The notes beneath the pieces were generated by a model. It was not told the DNA's origin, searched no databases, and was given only the letters and a program-made list of their open reading frames with translations. From Onthophagus taurus (taxonomy: Eukaryota > Arthropoda > Insecta > Coleoptera > Scarabaeidae), in NCBI RefSeq assembly GCF_036711975.1, contig NC_091972.1, positions 15,939,001-16,003,000 on the forward strand: 64,000 bases of DNA. Reading direction: 5' to 3'. The position numbers and the translations under genes were made by a program. Below are positions 1 through 12,332 of the stretch, piece by piece (the stretch's first letter is position 1; every line of letters starts with the position of its first letter).

Positions 1-149
1 AATTTTTGGGAAGACGCTTATAAAATTGCGCAAATCAAAATGAGTACATCATCTAAAGTCCACTTGCAGTAAGAAGCTAAAGACAGTTCTCGTGCTTGCG
101 ACAATAGATGCAAAAAATGTTATCAAAAACCACTGATTGGAGAAAATAA

Positions 150-380
150 TGAAAAACATAAATGTTTACCCCAATATATAATGGAAATTACAAAGGCAAA
201 TTTGAACAAGAAGGGAGTGATTTACGACCGAAAGGAATATCCAATGAAAAGGGACTTAAACAAGGTTCAGTGTTGTGGCAGTTTCTTTGGGTAACATTTT
301 ATTACGAGCTACCAAGTCTACTTAGAAAAGACAACGTATGTTTGTTGATGAATACAGTTCTGACATGCGGTGGTCGTTTC
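150..380 (+). pseudogene. LINE reverse transcriptase scrap
   Basis: A short open stretch contains GLKQGSVL, which resembles the RT motif 4 of non-LTR retrotransposons (usual form G(V/L)(K/R)QG-x-x-LSP). The expected LSP-x-LF continuation is damaged and no YADD box follows in frame. I read it as a fragment of a dead LINE; the family cannot be decided. Nothing else is recognised in 1-810. Confidence 0.3.
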
Positions 381-810
381 TGCAATTCTTGATGAAGATG
401 TCTTAGGGAGAAAAAATAGCTGTGGATGGAAAGAAAAGATTTAGATGTTGCTCACGAATGAATCAAGTAAATAGCTAAGATTAGACCACCCATAGAGGAG
501 AAACACTTAAGAAGTGGCAGAAGACGGTCTATTTTGGCGGGTTAGTGACGAGAAAAGCCAAATAAAGAAGAGCCGGATACAGGATATTCAGCATCCCCTT
601 CGTCCGGATATCCGGTTATCTGGCTTATCTAATCGGCCATTATGGTTATAATTTCTGGTGCATTTCTGAAGTGATACCCTACATTGCTACATTATTGCGA
701 TATTTGAATAAAAATTAAATTAATAAGAAAGCTGATAAGATGTGTCAACCTATTTGGATCCAAATTAAAAAATGATTTTTTTTGATGCTGATTTAACTAA
801 CGAAGCAACT

Positions 811-2190
811 CTAAAAAGAGGATACTTTAATTAATAATTGGCGACATTTCCACAAGGATCCTTCAAGAAATGAATTTTATAGCGAATTTAGAAAATTATC
901 GATGAAAATTGCAACATCGAAAATTTTATCAAAACTTCAAATATTGTTTTCTCAAAAACGAAAAGATATTTTTCAAAACGTGTTGGTTCATTGGAAAGAG
1001 GACACTTTTATTAACACTTTGGGAAATTTTCATACTCATATCCCAAGAACTGGATTTTACACGAATTTTTAAAACTTAATCGGCGAAAATTGCAAACTTC
1101 GAAAAAATTCTCGATCGTTTCAAAAATTTATTTCTCAAGCACTGAAAGTAATTTTTCAAAACGTCTTTTTGCATTAAAAAGAGGATTCTTTAATGAATAA
1201 TTGGTGGTATTTCTACAAGGATGCTTCAAGAAATTAATTTTATAGCGAATTTATAAAATTATCGATGAAAATTGCAACATCGTAAATTTTATCAAAACTT
1301 CAAATATTGTTTTCTCAAAAACGAAAAGTTATTTTTCAAAACGTGTTGGTTCATTGGAAAGAGGACACTTTTATTTACACTTTGGGAAAATTTCATACTC
1401 ATATTCCAAGAACTGGATTTTGCACGAATTTTTAAAGCTTAATCGGCGAAAATTGCAAACTTCGACAAAATTCTCGATCATTTCAAAAATTTATTTCTCA
1501 AGAACTGAAAGTGATTTTTCAAAACGGCTTGTTGCATTAAAAAGAGGATTCTTTAATTAATAATTGGTGATATTTCCACAAGGATGCTTCAAGAAATTAA
1601 TTTTATAGCGAATTTTGAAAGTTATTGATGAAAATTTAAACATCGAAAATTTTATCAAAACTTGAAATATTGTTTTCTCAAAAACGAAAAGTTATTTTTC
1701 AAAACGTGTTGGTTCATTGGAAAGAGGACACTTTTATTAACAGTTTGGGAAATTTTCGTACTCATTCCAAGAATTGGAATTTATACGAATTTTTAAAACT
1801 TAATCGGCGAAAATTGCAAAATTCGAAAAAATTCTCGATCATTTCAAAAATTTATTTCTCAAGAACTGAAAGTAATTTTTCAAAACGGCTTTTGCATTAA
1901 AAAGAGGATTCTTTAATTAATAATTGGTGATATTTCCACAAGGATCCTTCAAGAAATTAATTTTTTTAGCGAATTTTGAAAATTATCGATGAAAATTTCA
2001 TATCGAAAATTTTATCAAAACTTGAAATATCGTTTTCTCGAAAACAAAAAGTTATTTTTCAAAACGTGTTGGTTCATTGGAAAGAGGACATTTTTATTAA
2101 CACTTTGGGAAATTTTCGTACTCATATTCCAAGAATTGGATTTTCTACGAATTTTTAAAACTTAATCGGCGAAAATTGATAAATTCGAAA
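811..2190. repeat. Satellite array A, about 363 bp period, internally dimeric
   Basis: The phrase AGCGAATTT recurs at about 881, 1244, 1607 and 1968, giving periods of 363, 363 and 361 bp and about 3.8 units. Each unit is itself two diverged halves of roughly 180 bp: one half has TTTTTCAAAACGTGTTGG followed by AAAGAGGACAC, the other TTTTTCAAAACGGCTT followed by AAAGAGGATTC. The short open frames here are repeated reading of the same unit, not genes. The array ends near 2190. Confidence 0.9.
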
Positions 2191-3340
2191 CTTTTCCGAT
2201 TATTGCCGGATATCCGTTCCACCACTACTAATTATTATATCTATGATTAAATGATGTCTTTCAGAACTTTCAGTGGCAGCGAGGCCCTAGACAAAATGCA
2301 TAAAAGTGGTTCATAAAGGGATCTTCGGAGTACGAGCAGCTTTGGATGTTAATAGATGAATACAAGACATACCTGATGGCGTTAAAAAAAGGCCTGTCAA
2401 CATTGGAGGTTCTGCATGATAGTGATTACAGACATCAAAAATGTTTTTAGCTAGGCACCTTGAACCGAGATCATAAAAGTTTTAGACTTGTGCAAATATA
2501 TGAAATGAATATTATCGTACTTATTCGAGAAAAAATTCGTGGTACAAAGTAGATGATAAAATTAGCTATTTGAAATAATATGTGGTGTACGCCAAAGGTC
2601 AATATTGGAAGCGACACTCTAGAATGTGTTGCATAATAAATATTATAAAAATGCTTGAGTTTGCCAATACGAATTGAAGTTGATCTCGTCAAAAAACAAC
2701 AATTGTCACAGTTGAGGGGCCAAATACTATAAACGCGAGTATCTTTCTTCCATATGTTGGGGTTGACTATATCGGACCTGTGAATCATCTTGAAGCTGCT
2801 ATTATACCTATATCCTCCGGAAAACAATTCAGTAAACTTCTAAGCATAAACTAAGTTGTTACTAAGTTATTTTGATATAGTTAAAAGTAAAAATGTTAGA
2901 GGTCGTTGATGAAATGAGAAGTTAGGTACAACAAAAAAAGATAACGAGTAGGATTTAATGTTGGATGCCGTAAACTGCAGATGGTTATATAACGGGCGAG
3001 AAATTTCCGTCACGGATGTAACGGTAAGGGCTCAACTGCGGGGTTAAGGACGACGTATTCCCGGAACGTAGGACATGTGTTCAAGTGGAATCACTTTATT
3101 TTATATATACCGGCTCATCCCCGACGTCCCGTGGGACCCCTAGGGAATCATCTGGCGGGGCGGGACTCAACTATTGGAAAGCCATTTCACCGCGAAACGG
3201 TATCGACGCCCTTCCACCACCCAGAATTGAATGAGATTCAAAAATCTGTGTTTCAAACTTCGATCTTTTCCGTTATTATCATCATTTTTTATCTTTTTTT
3301 TAACACTTTCATTAATATTTTTTTTCCATAATCCCAAAAA
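2191..3340. other. No gene recognised; GC-rich patch at 2950-3235
   Basis: 2191-2950 is AT-rich with no supportable coding region. 2950-3235 is clearly richer in G+C and CpG than its surroundings and lies just 3' of the second Hr51 coding exon, so within the next intron of that gene. It could be an intronic regulatory element or a short mobile element; the sequence alone does not decide. Confidence 0.3.
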
Positions 3341-3346
3341 TCTTAC

Positions 3347-6300
3347 CTATAGATTAACTTTCTTCTTACAGAACGTTTAAAAAATCCTGAACATCCATTA
3401 CAAGCTAAAATCCCATAATGTTTCCCAGAACTCGTATCTCCACAAACAACACAAATCAACCCTGGAGTTCCTTTTTTCGTTGGTAAACTCCAAGGTGGTG
3501 GCGGAGTTCTTGAAGCTTGAACCAAGGTTTGTGAAGATGGTAAACATAACGAAACTGGATGATCCGTTTCAGACGAAGAGTAACATTCGACGCTATTTGG
3601 CGATGTTCTCACTTCTAAAAATCGAATTAAAAAAATAAACCACTTTTAAATCAATGACATGCAAAAAAAAAACTTTATTGATTTCAGTAAATTTGTGAAA
3701 TTAAATAACGTGAAAGTGTCGGGAGTGTAATTTGAACGGATTAGTGTACAGTGTGGGGGTGTCGTTCGTGTGGGGGGTTGTGCTCGCGAGCAAGTTGACA
3801 TATGGGACGAGGCTGCTCCCATTCAAATGAAAATCAAGCCGGTCGCACTTGATTAATACTCTAACGTCAATTTGACTGGAAGCGATTCAGCGGCGGGATG
3901 CTGCGCTTAAATCCAGGTTTAGATTTAGGCCGTGAGATGGATAACAGCACCCCCTGAAAAGAGGGTGCTTCGCTTCACTCTCAAACGAATTAACAACCGC
4001 TTTACAATATGTTGTTTATCATTTTTATTATAATAAGTTTATTTTATTGAAGAAAACAAAATTATTTAAGGAAGAAAAGACTGAAAAAATCATAAATTAG
4101 TTACCAATTGTGGGTTCTGCAAAAGCCAAAAAAAATGTAACATCGAAACCCACCATATATTTAGAAAATTTTTAATGAAGACACAACTTAAGTCTACTAG
4201 TAGAAAAAGAAACAGTAAGGGTGAAAAGTATAGTAAGAATACAAAATGAAACGACACCAAGGTTCGGAATAAATAAAGGGTGCCGTCATGATGATACTGT
4301 TCAACATGGTACTCAAAAACGTCATATAGGATACGGGCATTAACACGAGAGGCACAATTATTAACAAAAGCGTGCCAATACTGGCTTTTGCTGATGATTC
4401 AACAACATTGCAAGGTTAAGAAGAATCATGATAGAAGCCTTTTGGTTACTAGAGAAAGCAGCGCAGAAAAGTGACCCAACCCAAATGAATCAAAATATAT
4501 GTACACTTCAACAAAACATCTGCAAAACTTGTCCATAAAAGAGTATAACATCGAAACTTCAGACCAATTTGTATTAACCTGGCCTCACTGATCATTTCGA
4601 ATAACTACACCGTCGAAGAGACCAAAAGAGGAATTCTTGTAGCAAAGAAAACTTACTACGGGCTGATGACACAATTAAGATTTATCACTTTGACAAGAAA
4701 AAAAACGTCAAATATATAAAACTTTAATACGACCTGTTCTAGGGTACGGATTTGAAACTTAGGTAATGTTCAAGAACAACGAAACATTGCTAGCGACATT
4801 CAAAAGAAAGATCCAATGGCCAATGACGAACACCAGACATGTAGGGAGAATGAAAAGTGCTCAGAGGATGGCCCAAGACTAGATACATTGACCAGGTGGA
4901 AAAAGATATTAAATCCTTCAATGTTATCAATTATAGAAGCAAAATGCGAAATCGCAATGGATGACAGACGCTCGTAAAAAAGGCTAAGACCTACAGAGTC
5001 TTGTCATAGCATCGATAATGATGATCTTACACAGCTGAGATAAATTATACCTTAGATCGCTTATAGCCAAGCTTTATTCTAGATCAACAAACATAAAACG
5101 AGGTTGAGGTATTATTATTATTGCTGCCGGGCTGAGGGGAGCGGCCCCTCTCGTCACAGCGCCTATAGGATGTATTGTAACTTAAGCATAAAATTTATTG
5201 TAACTTAAGTCCTGAGGTATACATTGAATATTAATGCTAAATGGCAAATATATACAGATGGCCAGCAAGGATAAAAACTTTTAACCTTGCTACACAAATA
5301 TCTCATCTATACAGGGTGCTCATGTAGCCATAATAAAATTTAGAGACAGAAGCCGAAATCGCATGAGTTCGAAATAGTACTTCTAAAACTGATAAAGAAA
5401 AAACTTGCACATAGTAATTATTCATATATCCCAAAGACTTGAGAGTATATCCATGGAATTTTTATGCAATACACTTGAAATCAAGATCAGAGTCATCTCT
5501 TCCAATAGTCTTCATTTGGAAATTATCGGCAAAATATAAATTTACTAGCCAAGTTAAATCCTTTTGTGTCATGAACAATTTGGTTGTGCATCAATCAAAC
5601 ATATAGTCCACATACACGGTGGTTACTACAATATTAATTGAATTGGCTATAACACTGTTAAAGTTCTGCCATGCTTACAAATCCTCTGTTGTTTGGCTAA
5701 GATAAATTATAGCTGAGTTCGCTTATAACCGAGCCGGTGTATTCTAGATCGACGATCATAAAACGAGGTTGAGGAATTATTATTATAGCTGCCGGGTTAA
5801 GGGGAGCAGCCCCTCTCGTCACAGCCACCTATAGGATGTATTGTAACTTAAGCATAAGGTTCAGCATAAGATCTTAAGTCCTGAAGTATACATAGAATAT
5901 TTATGCTATATGGCAAATATATGCAGATGTCTCAGCCGTAAGCAACCACGGCCAGCAAAAATAAAAACTTTTAACCTTGGTACACAAATATCTCACCTAT
6001 AACAGGGTGGTCATGTATCACCTAATAATTATTCATATATTCCAAAGACTTGAAAGTATACCCACAGAATTTTTATGCAATATAGGTCTCAATAGTCTTT
6101 TGTTATAATAATAGTCATTTGTTCATCGTCATCTCCTTTTGTGTCATGAACAATCTGGTTTTGCATCAATCAAACATATAGTCCACATACACGCTGGTTA
6201 CTATAACATTAATTGAATTGGCCATAACAGTGTTAATCTTCTGCCATGCTTACAAATCCTTTGGTTTTGAGGTTCGACATCTCGGCAGATGATCAATCAA

Positions 6301-7896
6301 ATGATTTGTGGTAAACTTTGCTGAACTTATTCAACATTCATATGCAATATAATATGCTAGGGCAGAACAACATTGCAGTTCATCATAAAGACTGACAATA
6401 AAAAAATCAATTATGAACTGTTGTTTGTAAGCGGGCGCGACTAACATAGAAAATGAAACCATAATATCGTAAAAATTTCCAATGGGAAGCTATGTTAATA
6501 CAACTCTAAACAAATAGCATCCATCACCTTCTCAAGTTATTAAAAGAATTACCAAAATAATACTGCTTCGATTTCTTCTCTTCGAAGATTAGTTGCAGCG
6601 TTTCTAATCCTTTGAATTATAACCTGTCTCGTTGTAGGATTAGTTTGATGGATCAGGTTTTTTAGTTCTCCCCAAAAATTAAATGAAGATCTGGATATCT
6701 TACTTGAAGCTAGGAGAATTTTTGGAAGAGGCTAAATAATCACAAATAACTCTAAAATAATGTAGTTGATATCTGTAATGTTCAAATTTCCAACAAAACA
6801 TTTTCCAAAAATATTGAGAATTAGTTGAAATCCCAACGTAACCCAATATACTCATCCCAACATTTATTGATTTTTAGATCAGAAACGCATATCATAATAC
6901 TAATTACTGAGCAAATAGAGAAGTTGAAAAATTAGGGATTCACAATAAAAAATACTCTAAAAATTTGTTTGACACACAATAACAGGAGATGGTGAGGAGA
7001 GATTTTGGTTTCACCTGGTTTTATTTCACCTGGTTGATGAGGATGTCTACTGACAATTCATATAAAGAACATTTTATTAAAGCATAATCATATAAGCATA
7101 TCAAGCATATAAGAAAGAAACTTCAAGGATCCCGAGGATTGAACTGAGATAATTGTTAGAAATCATTTAACTTTTTTGATAGTAAACATGTACTCCCAAG
7201 GGATGATTTCATCTAAACTACCACTAGGGTTGATACCCTCCATCCCAAAAATGATTCCCCATCCATCCAGAAATCGACCACTCCATCAATTAATCACGGC
7301 TTATAAACGGCATTAGGCCAGAGTAATTGTGATTTAATTTTCTCTGCCACATGGTGTACGACACGGGGACCTGTTGTGTCGTGTCGAAGGACAAAACACA
7401 ATGGGATTTCGTGGGGAACGCGGGCGCGAACCCTACGGAACGACCCCGAAGGATAATTCGCCACCGTATCCTCTCTTTCCTCACAATACAGATTAATACG
7501 AGAGGAATTACCAATGCCGACGGCGCCCCCTTTTTGAAAGAACTAATGCTTAATCCCCGGTATCAATCGAGAACTCTTTGCATATGGTGCAATTTTTGGA
7601 CGCTATACACCCTAAATCATAATTTCTCCCTATATGAGTATAACCAAAACGTGAATGTTGAGTGTGGCTGGATGTAGGGTTGATTTAATCGGAAGATTAT
7701 GGCATAAATATTATATTTAATAAGTTAATGGATGGTGTTAGTGTTAGTGTTGGGGGTGACTTTTATTGAATGGGTTTAATTTTTTAACGATTATTAATTT
7801 TTTTTTCTTACCTGAATTATGAAGTCCAGGAGATGAGCAGCTTTGATGTAAAGGAATTAATGGAGTAGGTTGCGACACAGAACAATCCATAGCCAT
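3347..7896 (-). CDS. Hr51: Nuclear receptor of PNR/NR2E3 type, first two coding exons (partial)
   Basis: Coding exon 1 is 7896-7812 (ATG at 7896, donor CAG|GTAAG) and exon 2 is 3614-3347 (acceptor TTTTTAG, donor AG|GTAAG). Exon 1 ends one base into a codon and exon 2 opens in the matching phase, which supports the join. Exon 2 carries a Ser/Pro-rich N-terminus, then the first C4 zinc finger of a nuclear receptor DNA-binding domain: [20 protein letters not shown] with P-box CNGCSG and then FFKRSVRRK. The variant residues (V-V, T, L-A-C-N) match the PNR/Hr51 (unfulfilled) type better than tailless or dissatisfaction. Known family role: a DNA-binding transcription factor needed for neuronal remodelling and photoreceptor or clock neuron function in insects. 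The second finger and ligand-binding domain are not seen in 1-3340 and must lie off the left edge. The upstream untranslated exon is not identified. Confidence 0.82.
3690..3960. promoter_or_regulatory. GC-rich candidate intronic regulatory element
   Basis: This patch in the first Hr51 intron, just upstream of the zinc-finger exon, is much less AT-rich than the flanking intron. It has G-runs and CpGs, no open frame and no repeat copy elsewhere in the window. That suggests a conserved non-coding element. Inference only. Confidence 0.25.
4190..5015 (+). pseudogene. Degenerate LINE, RT palm to C-terminus
   Basis: Reading across frames gives, in order, a YADD-box relic ([11 protein letters not shown]), a stretch like [11 protein letters not shown], a thumb-like region ([14 protein letters not shown]), and the typical tail of I/Tx1-like insect elements with a [15 protein letters not shown] motif. 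Many stops and frameshifts are present, so the element is dead. It lies in the first intron of the Hr51 gene, in the opposite orientation to it. Confidence 0.6.
5035..6265. repeat. Tandem duplication of a roughly 660 bp segment
   Basis: Copy 1 runs from about 5035 to 5690 and copy 2 from about 5696 to 6265. Both start near GATAAATTATA and both contain AAAACGAGGTTGAGG, a GGGGAG..CCCCTC hairpin and GGATGTATTGTAACTTAAGC. Both end near CTGCCATGCTTACAAATCCT. The head motifs are about 662 bp apart and the tail motifs 575 bp, so copy 2 has lost about 87 bp in its middle. No coding region is seen. It could be a duplicated non-autonomous mobile element. Confidence 0.8.
6266..7289. other. AT-rich intron, nothing recognised
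   Basis: This part of Hr51 intron 1 holds no supportable coding region, RNA gene or repeat copy that I could identify. Confidence 0.5.
7290..7680. promoter_or_regulatory. Candidate conserved non-coding element near Hr51 exon 1
   Basis: A G+C- and CpG-richer block in the first intron, close to the first coding exon. It includes AT-core sites of homeodomain type (TAATTGTGATTTAATT). Open frames occur on both strands but carry no recognisable domain and read as chance consequences of the composition. A role as an Hr51 enhancer is inference from position and composition. Confidence 0.25.
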
Positions 7897-8837
7897 CGCA
7901 CCACAAAAAAATATCACTTAAATTAAAAAATTAACAAAAAAATAATAATTAAGGTAGTTTTTAACTCGTTGTTTTAGCTCACGAAAATTAATTTAGGGGT
8001 GGATTATCGAAAATTGTGATAAGATAACGTGAATGTTTCCGGATGCTGTGTTTGGATTGTAAGCAGGGCGCAGAATGAACAGAAACGTTTGGCGGATGCC
8101 CGGCCCCCGTGATTCGCATTTAGGAGTAATCTGGGGGCGGGATTTAAGCTTTGCCACCCTGTGTTTAACTTCTAACCGTTTGCGCGGCTGCGCCACCAGA
8201 CCTGCCTGCTGCCATCTACCCCCACGATTCGAACACTTTCCTTTAGGACAAAATATCCAACATCTTGAGAGAGAAACAGAGCCTCTTTCTCTCTCACACA
8301 CCACGTTTTCATCCCCTTTCCATACTCACCACTCTACATCAATACGTCTTAAGTTAACATTAAGAAATATATTTAAAATCACATATAGCATTTTTAGTAT
8401 TGTATAAAGGAGGGTTGGTGTTATTGGTGTGTATGGTGGGTGGAGGGGTTAAAATAAACAAAAGATTTTGCTGGTGGTCGAAATCGGGGAGTCCTAGATT
8501 GGTGGGGGTTGATTTGTGAGTCGTGGTGGTTGCTGCGACAGCCATGCTATTGGACGGGGTGAGTTAATCCCATTGGTCTGACGTGGTGTTTAGTTAGGGG
8601 TTGGTCCCGCCCATCGCGACGCGTCGTGACGTACCCCCATGGACCCGGGGATCCAGGTGTGCTACGGACTTCGGTGCTTTGTCCCCAACAACATCGAATC
8701 CCACACAACATCACCAGGTGGAAGAACTAATAACATCCCCAAAATAATATTCAATAGTAGTCTGTTATCTAAAGAAGGCAAAGTTAATTTCATGAGAAGT
8801 AATATACAGTGTGTTAATTGATTATCGTACCCGACGT

Positions 8838-8933
8838 CATCATTGCAAGTATACAACCAATATCACAGTATTGGTATTGCAATACGCAAATTACGTATAA
8901 TCGCGTGATATTGGTTGCATACTTACAATGATG
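8838..8933. repeat. Short foldback element with 29 nt arms
   Basis: Arms 8838-8866 and 8905-8933 are inverted copies of each other (CATCATTG..AAGTAT..CAACCAATATCAC against its complement) with about two mismatches. The 38 nt loop contains a smaller palindrome, GTATTGCAATAC. It abuts a TA microsatellite. The form fits a tiny MITE or a cruciform-forming element. Confidence 0.75.
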
Positions 8934-8961
8934 ATATATATATATATATATATATATAAAA
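8934..8961. repeat. TA dinucleotide microsatellite
   Basis: About 14 uninterrupted AT/TA units directly following the hairpin. Confidence 0.9.
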
Positions 8962-9830
8962 TTTAAATTATAGCAAAAAGTGTAAGCAACGCCAAATGTA
9001 TATCTCAACACCTCCCCTTTTATATACAACGTAATTATGCAAAAAACTAAAACTCGATTTAAACACAAAAATTTTCATGTATAAATATAAATTTTTTTAA
9101 TGCCTCTTCGCACACTATTCTCTCATCCATTCCACATTTCTTCTCCATCCATCTTTTTTTGTGCATTAAAATCCATCCCCTAACTGCATTAAACACGACT
9201 CGTACACACAAATACGTCGTCAAACGGAACTGAAACGGACGAGGAAATTTAACGAAACGCGAATGAATGACAAACTGTCCAGGGGTGTAGGCGACGGACG
9301 ACGAGCTGGAAATTAGAGGATGAGGTGTGTTGGGTTTGTGAATCTCGGTTACAGTTTGCACACGCCTAATTCGACGTTATTAATTAATAGGGTTGTGATT
9401 TCCCGTTCCCACCCCCGTTTAACAGTTACGGAAATTTACGCTCGATGGCAGTGAATCCGAACCATTCCGTCTGTTACGTGCACACCTGCGTTGGTGTGCC
9501 ATGAAACAAATTCCCTCCCACACAAGATAGGGGGATGAAGCTAACTTTAACCCCTTTCCCGATAAAAACGAAAATAACATTTGGCCATCCCCAATAATCG
9601 GACGAAACGTAATGTTGAGGATCGGTGGAAACGTGAAAATAGGGGGGAGGGGTGTATTTAAAGGGTGGGCATCCCCCCGAAACTACAGTAGGTACGAGAG
9701 GGGATATTTTGGAGGTAGGGTGGTTGCTTTGATGTCGCTCCGAATGACAAATATATTAATGGGGATGCGATTTGGGTGGATGGCAGGTTAAAACGGGGTA
9801 AAGAGGGATTGGGGTGCTTTTGATGTAATT

Positions 9831-12330
9831 AATTTCGATTGCTATTGATTTGGAGTATATCAAAATTATGCCCGCATGTTCGGTGCGATTTCGAGTTCGC
9901 TAACTGGAATTTGTATAAAAACGAAATGTGAATTATAAATAGGGTATGCGACGTGAATTATTAATTAATAAATAATTAATGTCATAACGATAAAAAACAT
10001 AAAAATGTATACTGTTTAAATTTATTTATTAACATTTGTTGCGATTAAATCTAATTCATTCTTTGATAACCTTTGTTAAAAATATTAAAATCTAAATATA
10101 AAATATTTACAGTGAGGTTTATTGGTGATAATAGATTTTAACAGATGGCGGTGCTTCATAAACGAAATGCACATTATTTGTTGACATTTAAATCAATAAA
10201 TACCGCTTAGAAACAATTTTATTTTATAGAATATATAATATATCAAAGTTGACCGAAAATCATTTAAAAAACTGCATAATGAACGTTTTTAATTACGAGG
10301 AAATGACGAGCTTGACGAGCTTCTACTTTATCTATCGACTCTTCACATTTCATCATTTTTATGCTTGGCAATGAGTCATTTTATTAGTGGATGATCAGCA
10401 AGCTTCGTTAAATTAATTGAACTTTAAAAACAAGAATATGTACTGGATTTCCAGTAACACTCTCACGAACAGCTTCGATATTTTCTTTGTTGAACGACTG
10501 GTATATAGCAATATCTATCAGATATGTATCTTTTTACGGTTTCAGTGTTGATACGATATTTGAAATGCTATGGTTCACAACCTTGTTGGTGATATTTCTG
10601 GTCCAATACAGTTTTGCATACTCAGTTCTAAGAATAAGCTCTGATATAGGGCAAATGAGGGAATAATGAACAATTTTTATTTTTTTATTTGCATCAAAAT
10701 GAGGCATCTCTTCCCAACAATCTAGGAGAAAGGCCGCCTATATTTAGGTGAGAAGCCATACTAGTCATGTCATTGTTAACCACCAGAGTTTTTCATCATT
10801 TCAATCATCTGCCTGTGTAGTTTTTTCATATGCTTTAAAACATTGTAACCATAGGCAGTTATCATATGAATGTTTCATAAGAGGCTCGTCATCACTTTTA
10901 CTAAATTTTCTTTCATCGAGTGTCCTTTTTTTCTTACATAGCCTTTCAACTCTTCTTGATTCAGATGTGCATTTTTCTTCTTCCTCACATGATGGTACTG
11001 TGTGCTTTGGTTGTTTTTGATTCAAGCTGCGCTCTTCTTTAGGCTTTTGCTTTCCTTTTTTTTTGTACTTTTACCACATTTTCTAGATCCGTCAATACCG
11101 CTGCCAGCAGTTTCCTCCTTTTGTTAAAAAGTATTGGTATTTTTGGAACAAGATAAACTTCGTACAAATACTTGGTCAGTGTAACGTTCTCTTTGCTCTG
11201 CGAAAAAGAAGTATTTGTTTAAGATTCGTCAATGCTAATTGTTCCACTTGCTCCGTGTGGTACATTTAGCGAAAAGTACTTGCTTGAAGTTCGCTGGTGT
11301 TCATATGTTATGGGCCAAACGATATGGGATCGTATTAGAGTTAAGTAGGTAGATTAAAAATATTCTCAAATTTAAAAAATTTGTTACCTGTTATGCGCCT
11401 TTAGTAATTATAGATATTTATCTTTTTCATGTATTATTTCATCTTCTGAATTTGTTACATGTCTTAGGGATTTCAATATTAATGACTTGTATTTGAGCAA
11501 CGTCTGGTGAACGTTTTATCCTCATCAATGAACAATTTAGTTTCCGGTAGTTAATCACGGAGGCATCGCGTTTGACCCGATCTTCGGGTGCTTTGCTTGA
11601 CTCTACTATACCCAACACAGATGCCCCGATTACAAATTCATGCGTTACTGAATTACATAATGTTTTGTATGTAGCAGGTGCTCTTCGATTGATTAAAGCT
11701 GACGAATAACTCCAGGTTCAGGATAGGAAAGTGTTTGTCGAATTGCTCGCTGGATTCTAAAAAGTTTGTCTTGGGAGTTAGATTTCAGTATTGATATTGT
11801 ATTTAGCGGTGTTTCTTAGCTGGAAGTGATGTCCATGAGTATCCGAAATTTACTGTTGTTGTCTTAGGAAAACACTTGGATGGAGTTTGAAAGGTACTTG
11901 AATAAACTTAGGTTACATTAAGGAGTCCCGGATGATAGTTTCACAACAAATAACGATAGCGTTCAAGGAAATTGCAAGGTATCTTGGAGGCAAGCTGTTA
12001 TCAAAGGGAACAATTCATCTGATCATATTTATTTCCAAAATCAATTCATAAGTTTATGTTGTTGTTTATACTGAGTGCTTCTAAGTCTGTATCAAGTGAT
12101 GCAATTTTAGCTCTCGCGGCTAAGCTACCACTCGATTTGTTAATCTAAAGGTGGTGAGGATTTTATTGTCATGGGTTAACAAGGATGATCAGGAAATTAT
12201 TAGGTGTTTTAAAAATACTGGTGATGACCAATAGGCAATGGGAGGTTGAGACTAGATTTTGTGAGAGGTTCATATAGAACGGGGAGAAAGTAAAGATAGT
12301 TTGGGGTGTATTCGGGAAAGCTATGGTTTC
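9831..12330. other. Long AT-rich spacer, no gene supported
   Basis: No confident gene. A minus-strand open frame at 11025-10801 is rich in Lys, Glu and Ser with scattered Cys and could be the tail of a dead pogo/Tigger-type transposase, but no catalytic motif is present and I do not call it. The remainder shows no RNA gene or repeat copy that I recognise. Confidence 0.4.
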
Positions 12331-12332
12331 TA

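Larger units (their letters stand above)
7990..9830. promoter_or_regulatory. GC-rich upstream region of Hr51
   Basis: From just upstream of the Hr51 start codon to about 9830 the sequence is repeatedly G+C-rich and CpG-containing, for instance around 8090-8240, 8570-8700 and 9380-9720. That contrasts with the very AT-rich window. No convincing TATA box with a downstream exon is visible, so the transcription start is not placed. Embedded are a hairpin (8838-8933) and a TA microsatellite (8934-8961). Probably promoter and 5' untranslated sequence of the receptor gene. Confidence 0.35.

Noticed and set aside
1354..2158. Series of similar small proteins at 1354, 1670 and 1976
   Set aside because: They are the satellite A unit read in frame, not a gene family.
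2471..2827. Minus-strand 118-codon frame, with a GVDYIGP-like phrase on the opposite strand recalling retroelement integrase
   Set aside because: A single short phrase without the other integrase residues; no terminal repeats found.
7351..7677. Plus-strand 108-codon frame in Hr51 intron 1
   Set aside because: No recognisable domain, an overlapping frame on the other strand, and the GC-rich composition makes long chance frames likely.
10801..11025. Minus-strand Lys/Glu-rich frame with Cys residues, possibly a pogo/Tigger transposase tail
   Set aside because: No DDE motif or helix-turn-helix nearby, and the overlapping plus-strand frame is equally open.
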